A stretch of 64,000 nt of DNA from Candidatus Zhuqueibacterota bacterium (GTDB taxonomy: Bacteria > Zhuqueibacterota > Zhuqueibacteria > Thermofontimicrobiales > Thiofontviventaceae): positions 24,569-88,568 of the forward strand of contig JAFGOE010000083.1 of the NCBI GenBank assembly GCA_016926625.1. Reading direction: 5' to 3'. Made by a program: the position numbers and the translations under genes. Shown here in pieces: positions 54,364 to 63,917 of this stretch. Each line of letters starts with the position of its first letter. Within the stretch, counting starts at the first letter, position 1. The notes below the pieces were generated by a model. It was not told the origin of the DNA. It did no database searches and saw only the letters and a program-made list of their open reading frames with translations.

Positions 54364-54705
54364 TTAATGGTAAAGTATTTCACCAGCTGATTTCAGTTTG
54401 TCCTTCCACATGTCCAGAAGCACGCGAAGATCCTCTGCGGGATTATAATCCGGCTCGTCCGATGGTTCCAGTTGATCCAATATCTCAAACGTAAAGGCCG
54501 TTGCTCCGAACTCGTTCCAGTCCTTCTGCAATTCCCGATGACGATGCGATCCTAACTCGAGCTGAAAGCGTTGGCTATTGAGTTTTCCGCTAAGATTAGG
54601 TGCTGATCCCAGAAAAGATTTCCCGTTGACATTGTTGCGGACACGATATACTCCAGCAGGTGGAGGCGATTCCTTGTATTTACGAATAATATCTTTGCGG
54701 TTCAT
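54364..54705 (-). CDS. GIY-YIG nuclease-family protein
   Basis: The ATG at 54705 is preferred, with GGAGA upstream. The 113-residue protein has the degenerate GIY-YIG start AGVYRVRNNVNGKSFLGSAPNL (GVY and FLG in place of GIY and YIG), an Arg-containing helix (NSQRFQLELGSH), and a C-terminal glutamate in the EDLRVLLDMW region. Small stand-alone members are common; only some are shown to be nucleases. No partner domain or restriction gene is nearby, so its target is unknown. Confidence 0.82.
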   Translation of the reverse strand: MNRKDIIRKYKESPPPAGVYRVRNNVNGKSFLGSAPNLSGKLNSQRFQLELGSHRHRELQKDWNEFGATAFTFEILDQLEPSDEPDYNPAEDLRVLLDMWKDKLKSAGEILYH

Positions 54706-54755
54706 GTTGTTTCTCCAATTCATCAAGTATGTTGTTCAAAGAAGCTATTGTATTT

Positions 54756-55682
54756 TTAATTTTTTCGATTCAACCAACGCATCCAATCGATGCAGCGTGC
54801 GGTCCAGGTTGCTAAGTGCCCTTTGCCGACGGCCAGTGAAAAACCATGTCCACCTTCGGGGTAAATGTGCATTTCAACTGGGATGTTGTTATCCTTTAAT
54901 GCCTGATAAAATATCAAACTGTTCTCCACAGGAACCGACCTGTCATCGCTTGCATGAACGATAAATGTAGGAGGCGTATCCGCTGTCACCTGTATTTCAT
55001 TGGAGTAATATGCAGACAATTCAGGATTATGATTTTCACCGATCAGTGCATTTCGCGAGCCTTCATGCATGAAGGGATGAGAGAATGTGATGACAGGGTA
55101 CAAGAGAATCATGAAATCGGGTCTCGAACTCAGCGATTCGATAGGATCGGAGGCATTACTGTCTTCGCCATTAAAATGTGTTCCAGCCGTTGAAGCAAGG
55201 TGTCCCCCGGCAGAGGAACCCATGATGCCGATTTTATCCCCGGCAATGTTCCATTCGGCAGCATGGTAGCGAGTCAAACGAATGGCTCGCTGAGCATCGA
55301 TCAGTGGTGATTTATGATTTATGATATTACTTTCTGAAATAGGCAGACGGTACTTCAACACGATAGCTGCGATTCCATTCGCATTAAACCATTTTGCAAT
55401 ATCAGAACCCTCCCAATCGTACGCCAGACGGATGTAACTGCCCCCAGGACATATGACGACGGCCTGACCGGTGGCCATTCTTTTTGAAGGCAGATAGACT
55501 GAAATATTCGGTTGTTGTACAAAACTTATTCTTACGATATCGGAGGAATCGATCAGTTCGATCTCGTCCGCTTTTTGATAATTAGGGATTTTATCAGGCC
55601 ACAATGGCAGGACATAATTTTGTCCTGCACACATACTGGTCATGACGAGTAAAAATACGATCAACAGTGCATATTTCATCAT
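54756..55682 (-). CDS. Exported alpha/beta-hydrolase (esterase / acetylxylan-esterase-like)
   Basis: The 308-residue protein has a signal peptide (MMKYALLIVFLLVMTSMCAG). The catalytic fold shows an oxyanion/HGG-type segment (VVICPGGSYIRLAYDWEG), the nucleophile Ser in GSSAGGHLAS, an Asp in HASDDRSVP, and His in GGHGFSLA. Secreted relatives remove acetyl groups from plant polysaccharides or hydrolyse small esters. It is close to a D-aminoacylase gene (56 bp upstream), which suggests a cluster of exported hydrolases. Confidence 0.88.
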   Translation of the reverse strand: MMKYALLIVFLLVMTSMCAGQNYVLPLWPDKIPNYQKADEIELIDSSDIVRISFVQQPNISVYLPSKRMATGQAVVICPGGSYIRLAYDWEGSDIAKWFNANGIAAIVLKYRLPISESNIINHKSPLIDAQRAIRLTRYHAAEWNIAGDKIGIMGSSAGGHLASTAGTHFNGEDSNASDPIESLSSRPDFMILLYPVITFSHPFMHEGSRNALIGENHNPELSAYYSNEIQVTADTPPTFIVHASDDRSVPVENSLIFYQALKDNNIPVEMHIYPEGGHGFSLAVGKGHLATWTARCIDWMRWLNRKN

Positions 55683-55738
55683 TATCGAAGAGACCTTTCA
55701 AAATTTTATAGAGTACAGGTCATTGGTGTATATTGATA

Positions 55739-57403
55739 TCACGATACCGAATGCCTCAATATCGCGCCAGCCCTGGCACTCGTATGCTCTCCCTGGCTCA
55801 CGGTTATTTTACCATTGACGATGACATAATCTATGCCGACCGGAAATTGATGAGGATTTTCAAAAGTCGCCCTGTCTATGACCGTATCCGAATTAAATAG
55901 GACGATATCGGCGTAATAGTCTTTCGCCAGTATACCACGTTTTGGGATACCCATTTTTTGTGCCGGCATCGAAGTCATCTTTTTCACCGCAGTTGGCAAG
56001 TCGAATAACTGCTCCTCTCGACAATATTTCCCGAGGACGCGGGGAAACGTGCCGTAATAGCGCGGATGCGGTTGGCCTTCAGCCAGTATCCCCTGAGGCG
56101 ATATGGCGTTGCCATCGGAAGCGATCATTATCAAGGGTGATGACAGCACTTTTCTGAGGTTATCTTCGCTCATTCCAAATCCCACGATTCGAACACGATT
56201 TTTTTCCCGGGTCAGTATCGATCGAATGAAGTCGGTCGCTGACAAATTCTTCTCATTGGCACAATGAGCAATCGATTTTCCCACTAACTGCTTATTGTCT
56301 TTTAAGGAACAATAGGTTATTACCACACGCTCCCAACCACCCATATTTTTCCCCTGTGTCTCCAGGTGCTTATCGATTTGAGGTATGAGATGTTTGTCGT
56401 TCAACCGTGAGATGATCTCTGCCTCGTTGCCCTGGCGTGCCCACAGGGGTAAAAACGCTGACAATCCTGTGCCAAAGGCGATATAGGGATAACGATCGGC
56501 GAGGATGGGTAGTCCCGATGCGGAGGCTGAATGGATCATCTCCAGCATATGGTCGAGCTTATGCCAATTGTGGGGATGATTAGCCTTTAGATGAGAGATC
56601 TGCATGGATACGCCCGATTCGCGGCATATCGTCAAGGCTTCCTCGATGGCTTCTTCGACGAAGTCCTCTTCATCGCGCATATGCGTCGCATAGATGCCAT
56701 TAAGTTGGGCAACGACTTTATTCAGTTCGATTAATTCTGAAGTAGAGGCGTAACTTCCGGGAGCGTATTCGAGTCCCGTTGAGAGACCAAAGCTACCGTT
56801 TTCGATCGATTGTCTTAGCAGGTCCATCATCAACTTCAATTGCTGTGGCGTAGCCTGCACGTCATTTTTACCGACGACGTAACTGCGCAGGTTCCCGTGA
56901 CCGGTCAACGTGGCGTAATTAATGGAGATTTTATGATTTTGTAGTATCAGTAAAAAATTATTCACATCATTCCAATTGATATGAAATCCGTATTTAGCGA
57001 ATGCGTCTGCGTCTTCCTGGAGGAAGTCGCTATCGTTTAACGGAAACGGAGAGTAACCGCAATTTCCGGACAATTCGGTTGTGACACCCTGGTGTATCTT
57101 ACTCTCAGCTTTCGGATTGACCAATAATTCCAGATCGGTGTGCGAATGAATATCGATAAAACCGGGTGAAATGACCAATCCCTTGCCGTCGATGACGGTG
57201 TCAGCAGTGGTGCTTTTCAGATTTCCGATCGCGGCTATTTTATCCCCGATCACACCGATATCTCCCTGAAATGCTTCAGATCCGGTTCCGTCGATAACGG
57301 TTCCGTTTTTAATCAGGATATTGAATCGATTTCTAACACGGCAGCCACACAGCAAAGCCAGTGTTCCTGCGGTTATTGTTTTAACAAACGTTCGGCGGTT
57401 CAT
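55739..57403 (-). CDS. Exported N-acyl-D-amino-acid deacylase-like amidohydrolase
   Basis: The 554-residue protein begins with a twin-arginine signal (MNRRTFVKTITAGTLALL) and a lipobox-like LCGC, so it is probably a Tat-exported lipoprotein. The amidohydrolase domain has the metal motif HSHTDLE (after GFIDI), a metal-binding Cys/Glu region (TELSGNCGYSPF), AIYATHMRDE-type and SHLKANHPHN histidine segments, and MIASDGNAIS. D-aminoacylases release free D-amino acids from N-acyl forms. The D-amino-acid link with the cluster at 37.8-42.2 kb is suggestive only. Confidence 0.88.
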   Translation of the reverse strand: MNRRTFVKTITAGTLALLCGCRVRNRFNILIKNGTVIDGTGSEAFQGDIGVIGDKIAAIGNLKSTTADTVIDGKGLVISPGFIDIHSHTDLELLVNPKAESKIHQGVTTELSGNCGYSPFPLNDSDFLQEDADAFAKYGFHINWNDVNNFLLILQNHKISINYATLTGHGNLRSYVVGKNDVQATPQQLKLMMDLLRQSIENGSFGLSTGLEYAPGSYASTSELIELNKVVAQLNGIYATHMRDEEDFVEEAIEEALTICRESGVSMQISHLKANHPHNWHKLDHMLEMIHSASASGLPILADRYPYIAFGTGLSAFLPLWARQGNEAEIISRLNDKHLIPQIDKHLETQGKNMGGWERVVITYCSLKDNKQLVGKSIAHCANEKNLSATDFIRSILTREKNRVRIVGFGMSEDNLRKVLSSPLIMIASDGNAISPQGILAEGQPHPRYYGTFPRVLGKYCREEQLFDLPTAVKKMTSMPAQKMGIPKRGILAKDYYADIVLFNSDTVIDRATFENPHQFPVGIDYVIVNGKITVSQGEHTSARAGAILRHSVS

Positions 57404-57784
57404 ATGATCTTCCGTTCTTAATGATTTGTGTGAGTAATTAACTTGTTTCTAACAGTTATAATAATAATCAGTGCAATAAGGCAGGCGATGAATAGAGAAT
57501 CTTTGACTGGTTGTATTGCACATGTTTCCATTCGATGTGTAGATTATATGTTGTTCATTGTATTATTAATAATGAAATCTTATCAACGACTTGTTCGATA
57601 ATAGAAGAAGGTATTCTGCAAATAAATTTTACCTGTCGTGCTTTCCAATCAAGACTCTTCACTTGATCCGCCGGGATGTTCCCGGGACAGGAATGTGATT
57701 TAATAACATAAAAGATAAATTACATCGCGGATGAATGCAAGTAAAATTTTGCCCTTGGTCTGTAAATTGATATAATTTATATCA
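57404..57784. other. Intergenic region between the amidohydrolase and methyltransferase genes
   Basis: Most of these 381 bp are AT-rich with no supported frame. A compact hairpin, CCGGGA-TGT-TCCCGG (57671-57685), stands out. Its core CGGGATGTTCCCGGG resembles the core CGGGATTTTCCCGGG of the hairpin at 25508-25522. Near the methyltransferase stop is the short palindrome GATATAATTTATATC. Confidence 0.4.
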
Positions 57785-58474
57785 TCATTGCTTAATCGCC
57801 TTGAAATAAAGAAGCGCACCGTTATCACACGATATAGGATAATATTGGAATCCATGTTCATTGCAGATATGACTTAATTCAGTTTCCGAATAGAGAACAC
57901 CTCTGATAGTGCTCTTCAGAATGTTTTTTTCCGGCACAGGGACGACGCAGACGAATATTCCGTTGGGAAGAAGGATACGATTAACTTCTTGAAACACCTT
58001 TTTAGCATTTCCGATAAAATTTAGTGAGAGGATGCAGAGACAGAGGTCGTAAATTTCGCTGGAAAAGGGCAAATCGTCGGCGCTTACCACATAAAATTCC
58101 GGATTTAAGAAACCGGCTTTAGTAAACCGTTTTGCCGCCTGTTTGAGAAGGCCGGGACTCACATCGGTGCCGGTGTATCGATTATCATGGTCGAGAAAAT
58201 TTACTGCACTTCCGCTGCCTGTACCCAGTTCCAGAATATTTTTCCCCCGAACATCGGCTAATTCTTGAGATAATGTTTGATAATGTTGTTTAACATCGGC
58301 ACCAAATTTTTTGGGGAAGACGGATCTTTCCATGATGACGTCATAGAGAAATGAAAAGCTGTCACACAGCCAGGGTTTGAAACGTTGAATTTTATTGCGA
58401 TCAGTCGCAAGATAGTAAAGTGTGCCTTTTTTAACGACATGAATGTCTGGTTTCAATGGGATCATTGGGATCAT
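57785..58474 (-). CDS. Class I SAM-dependent methyltransferase
   Basis: The 229-residue protein has the Rossmann-type SAM site NILELGTGSGSAVNFLDHDNRY (motif I, about 95-115), GTDVSPGLLKQA, VVSADDLPFSSEIYDLCLCILSLNFI (motif II/III), and the C-terminal strands typical of UbiE/Methyltransf_11 proteins. An N-terminal 75 residues precede the core. The substrate is unknown. It is flanked by unrelated exported hydrolase genes. Confidence 0.87.
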   Translation of the reverse strand: MIPMIPLKPDIHVVKKGTLYYLATDRNKIQRFKPWLCDSFSFLYDVIMERSVFPKKFGADVKQHYQTLSQELADVRGKNILELGTGSGSAVNFLDHDNRYTGTDVSPGLLKQAAKRFTKAGFLNPEFYVVSADDLPFSSEIYDLCLCILSLNFIGNAKKVFQEVNRILLPNGIFVCVVPVPEKNILKSTIRGVLYSETELSHICNEHGFQYYPISCDNGALLYFKAIKQ

Positions 58475-58592
58475 TTTTGTTTTTCTCCTGATAATGAATT
58501 TAAGTGATTAAATATTTTCGTTTTGTTTTTCCCTGCGGTTTTTTATTTCATAAGAACCATTTGGTTTAAACATATTAAGGAGTTTGCGTGTA

Positions 58593-60170
58593 TCATCGTT
58601 TCCGGTCATATATGTTCGTTTTATTTTCCAACCTATTCATTATTAATGTCGATAATGCATCTCCTTTTTTATAATGACCGACAAGGACATCCTCATATTT
58701 ATCGAGTTCGAACGTCAGGCTTGCAGAATCAAATGAAAATTTTAATTTAAAGGTGCTATCGACGGCAGCAGTTGTTTTTATCCAGCCTCGCTTGAAGAAA
58801 CCTGCCGGATGGTCTCCCCATGAGTAGAGGACAGATGCTTCGGTGGAATCGATATTTTCGATAACGAGTTGATCGGCGATGCTAAAATCACCTCGTCCGA
58901 ACCAGTGTCCTGAAAGTTTAGTGATAGAGCTATTAAGAGCATCGGAAGGCGTAATTATCTGAAATGTTTCTGCGATGGGTGCTTCGCTTTTGATTTTCTC
59001 AAAATTATAATTAAAATTGACATCGAACGATGGTAAGATATAGCGATACATGATCTCATTGTTTGGGGCTGGTGCGGCATAATTGCCTCCGGTCAGCAAT
59101 ACTACTGCATTTAATTCAGGAAGGATAATGATGTTCTGACCTCCCCAGCCAGATGCTGCAAACGAAGGGTATGAAACATTACCAAGTTTATAAGTCCTGG
59201 TCCACCATTGATAGCCATATCCCTCGTCGGTGTTAAAACGCACGTATGGTGAGGTCGATTTTGCTATCCATTCGGGTGATACTATCTGTTTGGATTGCCA
59301 TACGCCGTTGTTCAGCATAAGATAACCAATTTTGGCCATATCACGTGGTCTCAATTTCAGATCGCCGGAAGCGTATACCACATCGGGATTGATGTAAATC
59401 CATTTATGCTGTTTGATGCCCAGCGGATCGAACAAATATTTTTGGGCGAACTCGTCCAACCTGATGCCAGAGGTCTTCTGAATTATTTCTCCGAGCAGAT
59501 TGGTGTTACCGCCATTGTAGTAGAAATTGCTACCCGGTTGATGAATAATTTGCTTTGAAAGGATGTATCTGATGGGATCAGGGACGAGGAACAATTGGAT
59601 GATATCATTTACTGTTTCGCCGTAGAATATATCCTGTTCATTCCACTGCAGCCCTGATGTCATTGTCAGTAAATGTTGTAGTGTAATTTGACTTTTCAGG
59701 CTATTGTTAAGCGATGCATATTGTGGGAAGAAATTGAATAGTGTCTCATCAACGTTGTCGATAAATCCCTGATCCAGGGCGATTCCGAATAAGATGGAGG
59801 TAATACTTTTGGTAACTGATGCCATATTGTGAATTGTAGTGGAATTGAATTGGGTATATTCCCCTTTGAAGTCTTTTGCCTCATAATTAAAGGTATAGCC
59901 CGGAAAATAGTGTTCGAGGACGAGTTTGCCATCTTTAACAATTAGAACGCTATGGATATTTTGATAGGAGTCTTCACAAATCTTGTTCACCAATATTTGT
60001 AATTTAGTTGAATCGATGCCTGAGCTACTTAAATTTCCGACTTCCCAACCATCATCTGTTTGAGTTGGCTTGCTGATCACTGTATTGTGGATACTTGTAT
60101 TTTTTTCGTCTGAACAGTAAATCACGATAATCAGAATGAAGAAGATGATGGGAAATATATATTTTCTCAT
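58593..60170 (-). CDS. Beta-lactamase-fold serine hydrolase, predicted lipoprotein
   Basis: The 525-residue protein has a hydrophobic signal ending VIYC19, which suggests lipoprotein attachment. The penicillin-binding-like fold has the nucleophile S118-V-T-K121 (MASVTKSITS), the Tyr-x-Asn box YYNGGN, and a Gly-rich KTG-like region (WGGQNIIILPELNAVVLLTGG). Such class C-like hydrolases include D-aminopeptidases, esterases and lipases. A C-terminal beta-rich region (about 400-525) is additional. The gene has its own consensus promoter and no partner genes. Confidence 0.87.
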   Translation of the reverse strand: MRKYIFPIIFFILIIVIYCSDEKNTSIHNTVISKPTQTDDGWEVGNLSSSGIDSTKLQILVNKICEDSYQNIHSVLIVKDGKLVLEHYFPGYTFNYEAKDFKGEYTQFNSTTIHNMASVTKSITSILFGIALDQGFIDNVDETLFNFFPQYASLNNSLKSQITLQHLLTMTSGLQWNEQDIFYGETVNDIIQLFLVPDPIRYILSKQIIHQPGSNFYYNGGNTNLLGEIIQKTSGIRLDEFAQKYLFDPLGIKQHKWIYINPDVVYASGDLKLRPRDMAKIGYLMLNNGVWQSKQIVSPEWIAKSTSPYVRFNTDEGYGYQWWTRTYKLGNVSYPSFAASGWGGQNIIILPELNAVVLLTGGNYAAPAPNNEIMYRYILPSFDVNFNYNFEKIKSEAPIAETFQIITPSDALNSSITKLSGHWFGRGDFSIADQLVIENIDSTEASVLYSWGDHPAGFFKRGWIKTTAAVDSTFKLKFSFDSASLTFELDKYEDVLVGHYKKGDALSTLIMNRLENKTNIYDRKR

Positions 60171-60257
60171 GTTTAGTTCCTTTCTTTTAATAATTACATG
60201 TTCTACAAAAAGCGGCTACCATTAGAAGTCTTTTAAAGAATAATAGAGTCCTTGTAA

Positions 60258-60286
60258 CAATGTATCGTATTATTTAATATCTGTCA
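60258..60286 (-). promoter_or_regulatory. Promoter of the beta-lactamase-fold gene
   Basis: On the minus strand TTGACA (60286-60281) and TACATT (60263-60258) are 17 bp apart, about 90 bp upstream of the start codon. Confidence 0.65.
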
Positions 60287-60454
60287 ATAGTTATTTTGAT
60301 CCTATGATTATTTAGCCATCGATTAGTTATTTTTATAATAATCTATCAAGCTAATAGATGCTATTTTGAAAACATTGAAATTATTTTTAATAATTTTAAA
60401 ATAAGATGATTCTTCTATGGTATATGGTATATTTTTACGATGAACAGATTTATC

Positions 60455-60482
60455 TTGACATTTTACAAAATTTTAATATATT
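60455..60482 (+). promoter_or_regulatory. Promoter of the PocR kinase operon
   Basis: TTGACA (60455-60460) and TATATT (60477-60482) are 16 bp apart on the plus strand, about 240 bp before the kinase ATG. Confidence 0.65.
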
Positions 60483-60722
60483 ATTGATATATATGGAATA
60501 ATAACCGTGCGTGCTACAATAATTCTTTCACTTACTCCCCAAGATTCGAATATTATCTAATACGCCGTTTACCAACTATCTGCTAATCTGAAATTATTCC
60601 TAATATTTTTTTAACTGAATATGCCTCAATCTAATAACCGCTTTTCCTGGCAAAGTATCTATTTTGTGACATTACTGATATGAGCTAAAATTCATTTGCA
60701 GACAATAATCAGGGAAAATACC

Positions 60723-63002
60723 ATGAAAAAATTAAATTGGCCGATATTTGCTGATCATATTACCAAGGACGGAGAACTTTGCAAAGGTAGTTTAAGTGAT
60801 CTCAATGGGGTGGGTATTATCTCTAATGAGTACCTGAAAGGATTACTTACGCAAATTGCAAGTGTATTAGAAAATCCGAACACCATATTGGAATTCCCTC
60901 CGGATGCAGGCAAAGATCCGGTACGAACCGATTCGATCTCGATTCATTATGATATGCATCCTCCATGCAGAAAATTCAGAGAAGGAACATGTATGTCGTT
61001 CTGTAATAAATGTGACATCCTTCATGCCAATTTATTTCGCGACATCGAAGAAACGCAAATTCACGATGAATTAGTTCAGAGAATTAATTCATCTGGTTAC
61101 AAAACTAAATTTTTACAGGAATATGGTATCGAGAGTGATTTAACAGTTGAAACATATCAAGATAGATGTTTCATCAAATATACCTGTCCGCATTTAGGCT
61201 ACCAGGAATTAGTTTTTCCCATCATTTTCGAAAAAAAAATAATTGCAGCATTTTTTGTCGGTCAGTTACTGATTGAAGGTCATTTAGAAAAAGTCGATAT
61301 GGTTAAAGACATTTTTTTTAGGAAAAATAAAGATTGTTTTGATGAATATAATAATTCTCATCCCGGGGATAAAATAGACATCAATGATATATACCGAATC
61401 GACCATAAATGGAGAAGTGGGGAAAATATACTTACCACTACGAAGTACAAAGCCCTTATTGCGAATACATTCAGAGAATTAAATACGTTAGAATCACATT
61501 TAAACGAAGAGATAGGGCACACGAGAAAATATTTTTTATCCGACCGCGTAAATTACTATATTCAACTGGTACGCGACAATCTGACCGAATTAAGTCCTCA
61601 AAGTAATGAACAACTTAAGTACTTCTGGAATAAATTCGAATTATGCTTAAAAGAGATTCAAATGGATTTTCCAACAGAGCATTTAGCAGTTTTTGCCCGT
61701 GATTCATTTGTTATAGGGCAAAAAGATAGCCTGAAAATTGTTGCCTGGTCGGGAGAATCAAAAAAAATAGCAAAAAACTATTTGTATAATTTAAATAAAT
61801 TATCCTATTCGGTTTATGATCAGATACTGACTTCAGACATTCATCCAGAATTATTACAGGGATTCGAACCATCCAACCATATAGATGATACAAAAGATTT
61901 CGTCAGGGTCTTTCCATCACCGAGCGTAAAAGACCCAATTTATGTGATTTGGGTAAGGCATGATAACAGTAAATGGCCAAGACTATTAAAAAAAGAGACG
62001 GCTGATAGCGAATTTAACAGTATGTTTACGCTGTTTTGGACATTTATTTCTCTAATCTATACATCGATATGGGCTAATCGATCAAAACAAATTTTAACAA
62101 ATGCTTTGAGAGTGCTTGGACATGAGATCGGGCAATTATCGCTTGGTTTGGAAGCAGTTAGAGGCCAATACTTTGAACGACCCCAATTCCTCAAGATGTT
62201 ATCCAATGATAAAATAAGTCTAATAAATTCCGACATTGAGGGCCTGCTCACCCAGATAAGGTTTTTGACTGATGGCACGAAGAGCATCGTCACGGAATTT
62301 CCCAAAATCCATAAATCATCGCTAAACATGCATTTTATCTTCACGAAATGGTTACATCTATATCGATTGGAGATCTTGCATAAGAAAATCAAACTCAATA
62401 TATTGACTACTCCCAGATACGATCCGAATCAGCCACCGATGTTCGCCGATGAAATTTTGCTGCAACAACTGTTATACAATCTTTTGAGCAACGCGATCAA
62501 GTATTCACATCAGGGTACCATCGTGCATTTAAATTATGAAAAGGAGATCACCAATTTTGTTAAATACGGAAAAATTACTGTTACGAATTACGGCATAGAA
62601 GCAGATCCTAATATAAAAGACTTTAAATTGTATTACAGAGGGGAGAATGTCAAAGGGATTGAGGGGCTGGGCATCGGATTGCATATCGCGAAAAAAATTG
62701 CTCTTTTACATGGAGGCGATTTGACATTCACATGTCGAAAAATTTCGCCTTACAATGTTCCCCTGATCGAACAGTACCTGCAATTGGTAAGTGAAGGTAG
62801 TATCGAAGAGGAGAGTGCTACCGTAGCGAATCTGGAAAATGAACTGGCGAATCTTAGATCAAGTGGAATAATAACTGATTTAGTCGCTAAGACCAGCACT
62901 GATACTCCGCTCTATATACCCAAGAAATATGAAATGCGTAATAAGATTAAATATGCCACCTTTGAAGTTTCATTTAGTGCACTGTTCAAACTAGGAGATT
63001 AA
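60723..63002 (+). CDS. PocR-domain sensor histidine kinase
   Basis: The ATG at 60723 follows AGGGA at eight bases; an in-frame TTG at 60696 is less likely. The 759-residue protein has no membrane segments. The N-terminal PocR-type sensor (about 15-190) has paired cysteines (PPCRKFREGTCMSFCNKCDILHA) and YTCPHLGYQELVFPIIFEKKIIAAFFVGQLL. The middle region is unassigned. The kinase core has H467 in LGHEIGQLSL, an N-box (LLYNLLSNAIKYS) and a G-box (GIEGLGIGLHIAKKIALLHGGDLTF). PocR domains bind small hydrocarbon-derived ligands. Soluble location suggests sensing of a cytoplasmic metabolite. It is followed by a receiver gene four bases later. Confidence 0.9.
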   Translation: MKKLNWPIFADHITKDGELCKGSLSDLNGVGIISNEYLKGLLTQIASVLENPNTILEFPPDAGKDPVRTDSISIHYDMHPPCRKFREGTCMSFCNKCDILHANLFRDIEETQIHDELVQRINSSGYKTKFLQEYGIESDLTVETYQDRCFIKYTCPHLGYQELVFPIIFEKKIIAAFFVGQLLIEGHLEKVDMVKDIFFRKNKDCFDEYNNSHPGDKIDINDIYRIDHKWRSGENILTTTKYKALIANTFRELNTLESHLNEEIGHTRKYFLSDRVNYYIQLVRDNLTELSPQSNEQLKYFWNKFELCLKEIQMDFPTEHLAVFARDSFVIGQKDSLKIVAWSGESKKIAKNYLYNLNKLSYSVYDQILTSDIHPELLQGFEPSNHIDDTKDFVRVFPSPSVKDPIYVIWVRHDNSKWPRLLKKETADSEFNSMFTLFWTFISLIYTSIWANRSKQILTNALRVLGHEIGQLSLGLEAVRGQYFERPQFLKMLSNDKISLINSDIEGLLTQIRFLTDGTKSIVTEFPKIHKSSLNMHFIFTKWLHLYRLEILHKKIKLNILTTPRYDPNQPPMFADEILLQQLLYNLLSNAIKYSHQGTIVHLNYEKEITNFVKYGKITVTNYGIEADPNIKDFKLYYRGENVKGIEGLGIGLHIAKKIALLHGGDLTFTCRKISPYNVPLIEQYLQLVSEGSIEEESATVANLENELANLRSSGIITDLVAKTSTDTPLYIPKKYEMRNKIKYATFEVSFSALFKLGD

Positions 63003-63006
63003 TCAC

Positions 63007-63432
63007 ATGAATATCTTATACCTCGAGGACAGAGGATCCGTGTCGTTCTACATATCGGAGTTTCTTGAGCACAAGGGACACACTGTATATCCTGCCTTTT
63101 CGATCATGGAAGCGAGATCGATCATAGAGGAACATAAAATAGATGTCATCATACTCGATCTGAATTTGAATCCGGATGGATTAAAAGAGGAAGAGATCGA
63201 AAAGACACTCAATGGTATTATTACGGGCTGGATCTGGTTTAATAACTACGTTTTGAGTAAAAATCCGAAAATGAAGGACAATGTGATCATACTCTCAGAG
63301 TATTTAAATGTGCTCGAGGAAGCGTATGGGAATGAGACCTCAGATATTAAAAAAATAGCAAAACGTGGCTTCCCAAGTCCGATTAGTCAGCTCACGAAGA
63401 AGATTGACGAAATAGAGTCGCAATTAAAATAG
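63007..63432 (+). CDS. Stand-alone receiver-domain protein, atypical
   Basis: The 141-residue protein resembles a CheY-like receiver: acidic E7-D8, phospho-acceptor D51 in VIILDLNLNP, and a Ser and a Lys in the later VIILSEYLN and AKRGFPSP positions. The loop after D51 is much longer than usual (about 25 residues including NGIITGWIWFNNYVL), so its response surface is unusual. There is no output domain. The ribosome site AGGAG overlaps the kinase stop, and the small membrane gene follows, suggesting a three-gene operon. Confidence 0.82.
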   Translation: MNILYLEDRGSVSFYISEFLEHKGHTVYPAFSIMEARSIIEEHKIDVIILDLNLNPDGLKEEEIEKTLNGIITGWIWFNNYVLSKNPKMKDNVIILSEYLNVLEEAYGNETSDIKKIAKRGFPSPISQLTKKIDEIESQLK

Positions 63433-63442
63433 GAGCGTCAGT

Positions 63443-63613
63443 ATGGATGATGATAAAATTATGTTTAAATTAGGGAGCAGAGTTTTAACCATCATGATGA
63501 TCTCTATCGTACTAGTCAACTTTTACGTGTTGATTGCAGGATTTGTGCATTATATTCATTCGAGTCGAAAAATAATGGAGAGCATACAATATTCCCAGGA
63601 AGAGCAGAATTGA
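63443..63613 (+). CDS. Small single-pass membrane protein (56 residues)
   Basis: This frame starts at ATG 63443 with TAGGAG seven bases upstream and ends at TGA 63611-63613. The product has one hydrophobic segment (VLTIMMISIVLVNFYVLIAGFVHYI, about 14-38) with short charged ends. It begins ten bases after the receiver stop and is probably the last gene of the PocR kinase operon. It may anchor or modulate the soluble kinase-receiver pair; this is inference. Confidence 0.72.
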   Translation: MDDDKIMFKLGSRVLTIMMISIVLVNFYVLIAGFVHYIHSSRKIMESIQYSQEEQN

Positions 63614-63668
63614 AATGTTTGCACTTTCCCGGAGAGATTTCATCTTTCACGTAGACCAGGTAATTAAT

Positions 63669-63914
63669 TTAGTTCATTTTATAAGCTTCTCCCATGGCGT
63701 TAGCCGCTAACATAGCCTCCAGGACTTTTTCCGGCGTTATCTTTCCTGCCTCATGATGAATACTTGATCCCTGCATGCATGCTGCTTCGGCGACGAGCAT
63801 CAATTTAATACGATCGATATATCCCAGGCCGATATCTGCAAGGGTAGTGGGCAGTCCGACTTTCTCGCAGAAGGAGTAAACAGTGTCTAATTCTCTCGCC
63901 GTGATATTGCTATA
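63669..63914 (-). pseudogene. gldA: 3' fragment of glycerol dehydrogenase (gldA), truncated by an insertion sequence
   Basis: On the minus strand the frame from 63914 to the stop at 63669 encodes a C-terminus of glycerol dehydrogenase type: FCEKVGLPTTLADIGL, GSSIHHEAGKITPEKVL, ending EAYKMN. Only about 80 of the usual 365 residues are present. Directly upstream the frame meets a stop (63915-63917), at the point where the end of an insertion sequence begins. The rest of the gene must lie beyond the element, outside the window. The fragment is not expected to make active enzyme, which would use NAD+ and Zn2+ to oxidise glycerol. Confidence 0.8.
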
Positions 63915-63917
63915 TTA

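Larger units (their letters stand above)
60171..60722. other. Divergent AT-rich regulatory region
   Basis: These 552 bp hold the minus-strand promoter of the beta-lactamase-fold gene (60258-60286) and the plus-strand promoter of the PocR kinase operon (60455-60482). A second possible plus promoter, TTGTGA (60664-60669) and TAAAAT (60686-60691) with 16 bp, lies nearer the kinase. If the far promoter is used the leader is about 230 nt long. I see no open frame or known riboswitch in it. Confidence 0.5.
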
